From assembly GCA_023954855.1 (NCBI GenBank), contig JAGSGY010000017.1, positions 1 through 64,000 on the forward strand: DNA of 64,000 nucleotides, in the 5' to 3' direction. Under the pieces are notes generated by a model. The model was not told where the DNA came from. It did no database searches and saw nothing but the letters and a program-made list of their open reading frames with translations. The DNA is from Pseudomonadota bacterium. GTDB lineage: Bacteria; Myxococcota_A; UBA796; GCA-2862545. How positions within the stretch are numbered: position 1 is the stretch's first letter; each line of letters begins with the position of its first letter. Positions 63,427-64,000 of this stretch are shown here, piece by piece. The translations under genes and the position numbers were made by a program.

Positions 63427-64000
63427 GAGGCCCGCACCTTCGGACACTCCGGATCCGGCGCCAGCGCATCGCCGGTGAGGTGTGCGGCGACGACCCGGCA
63501 ACCGCCTCGACAGACGCTCTGCCACTCGCAGCTTCCGCAGGGCTCGGGCGGTGCTGCAGCCCGCTCCCGCCAAGCACGCAGAGACTCTCCCGTATCCCAG
63601 GCTTCGTCGGGACCACCCTCGACCGAGTCCGCCGCGAACGAGCAGCCAGACCAGCGTCCGTCGGCCCCGCGAGCCAGCAGACTCTGCCCAGCCACGCATC
63701 CGATGGCACCGAGGCGGCCTGCATGCTCGGGACTGTCGACGTGTGCGGCGACAAAGGGCGCTAGGGCACAATCAAAGCGAATGCGGAGGCCCAGTTCTTT
63801 CTCGAAGGAGAGCGCCAACGGGAACAGGCCATCGGCCTGGACGGGCCGAAGTGCGAGATCGCGGTAGTGCGTCGCTCCCCTGCCGGTCGGCTTGAAGCGC
63901 AGCCACTGCCAGTCGGCGATCTCGAGCTTGGAGAGCGCCGCCGCCAGCTCGGGAAGGTGGTCGAGATTGCGGCGCGACAAGACGGTGTTCACGCCGACCC
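63423..64000 (-). CDS. Radical SAM protein with SPASM domain (5' end beyond window)
   Basis: At least 192 C-terminal residues of a radical SAM enzyme; the N-terminal [4Fe-4S] CxxxCxxC motif is outside the window. The end of the SAM barrel (VGVNTVLSRRNLDHLPELAAAL) is followed by a SPASM/twitch domain with multiple auxiliary-cluster cysteines: FDCALAPF, AIGCVAGQS, SGCSF and CGSCEWQSVCRGGC, plus a late Cys in DPECPK. SPASM proteins modify peptides or make cofactors. It is linked by ATGA overlaps to two small membrane proteins, and no RiPP precursor is visible in the available sequence. Confidence 0.88.
   Translation of the reverse strand, partial: VGVNTVLSRRNLDHLPELAAALSKLEIADWQWLRFKPTGRGATHYRDLALRPVQADGLFPLALSFEKELGLRIRFDCALAPFVAAHVDSPEHAGRLGAIGCVAGQSLLARGADGRWSGCSFAADSVEGGPDEAWDTGESLRAWRERAAAPPEPCGSCEWQSVCRGGCRVVAAHLTGDALAPDPECPKVRAS

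Overview
The window is G+C-rich, densely coded bacterial chromosome with a Gram-negative envelope: about eighteen predicted lipoproteins, outer-membrane barrels, OmpA, and multihaem cytochromes. Lipoproteins with very short signal peptides, a Thr-Asp linker, parallel beta-helix lipoproteins, front-end fatty-acid desaturases, and a retron of the ARM/SWIM type point to Myxococcota or a related former deltaproteobacterial lineage. This is inference; no rRNA or ribosomal-protein marker is present.

Layout. 1-475: a duplicated 95-bp non-coding repeat. 476-9.8 kb: LCM-type methyltransferase, universal stress protein, two alpha/beta hydrolases, a cytochrome b5-fused front-end desaturase, two lipoproteins (one a beta-helix with an 11-unit DT linker), and a strikingly animal-like beta-ureidopropionase. 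9.2-11.3 kb: a YciF-like helical protein and a degenerate receiver/histidine-kinase protein whose phospho-acceptor His is Asp. 11.7-22.5 kb: secreted hydrolases (EEP phosphatase/nuclease, M28 peptidase, GH92 mannosidase, lipase-like lipoprotein), an HxlR regulator with a divergent membrane protein. 22.6-25.6 kb: prfC, a small beta-rich protein, an OmpA lipoprotein. 25.6-30.1 kb: two Thr-type sulfatase-fold enzymes, a tiny lipoprotein and a GT-C glycosyltransferase. 30.2-35.7 kb: a membrane-protein/two-component operon converging on a TPR/small secreted protein/sigma-factor operon. 36-43 kb: di-haem peroxidase, beta-helix lipoprotein, a coupled GH105-type hydrolase and heparinase II/III-type lyase, a second front-end desaturase.

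45.1-52.2 kb is the most interesting region: WGR+ARM/HEAT protein, SWIM zinc-finger protein, a retron msr-msd RNA with 16-bp perfect a1/a2 repeats and a long msd hairpin, a retron reverse transcriptase (NAxxH, YADD, VTG motifs), and a lipoprotein start-stop coupled to the RT. I read it as a complete type XIII-like retron, probably anti-phage.

52.2-60.3 kb (minus strand): a tightly overlapping operon of a membrane b-type cytochrome, an FAD/4Fe-4S oxidoreductase, a 27-haem cytochrome, a 6-haem cytochrome and an outer-membrane barrel, followed by another barrel and an S41 peptidase. It has the parts of a trans-envelope electron conduit. 60.6-64 kb: a lipoprotein, tRNA-Pro(CGG), a TadE-like pseudopilin, pantothenate kinase with an apparent 5' frameshift, and a radical SAM/SPASM gene (cut by the window end) with two small membrane proteins.

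Gene packing is notable: six convergent pairs share the palindrome CTAG as both stop codons, and many co-directional pairs use ATGA, GTGA or TAATG overlaps.
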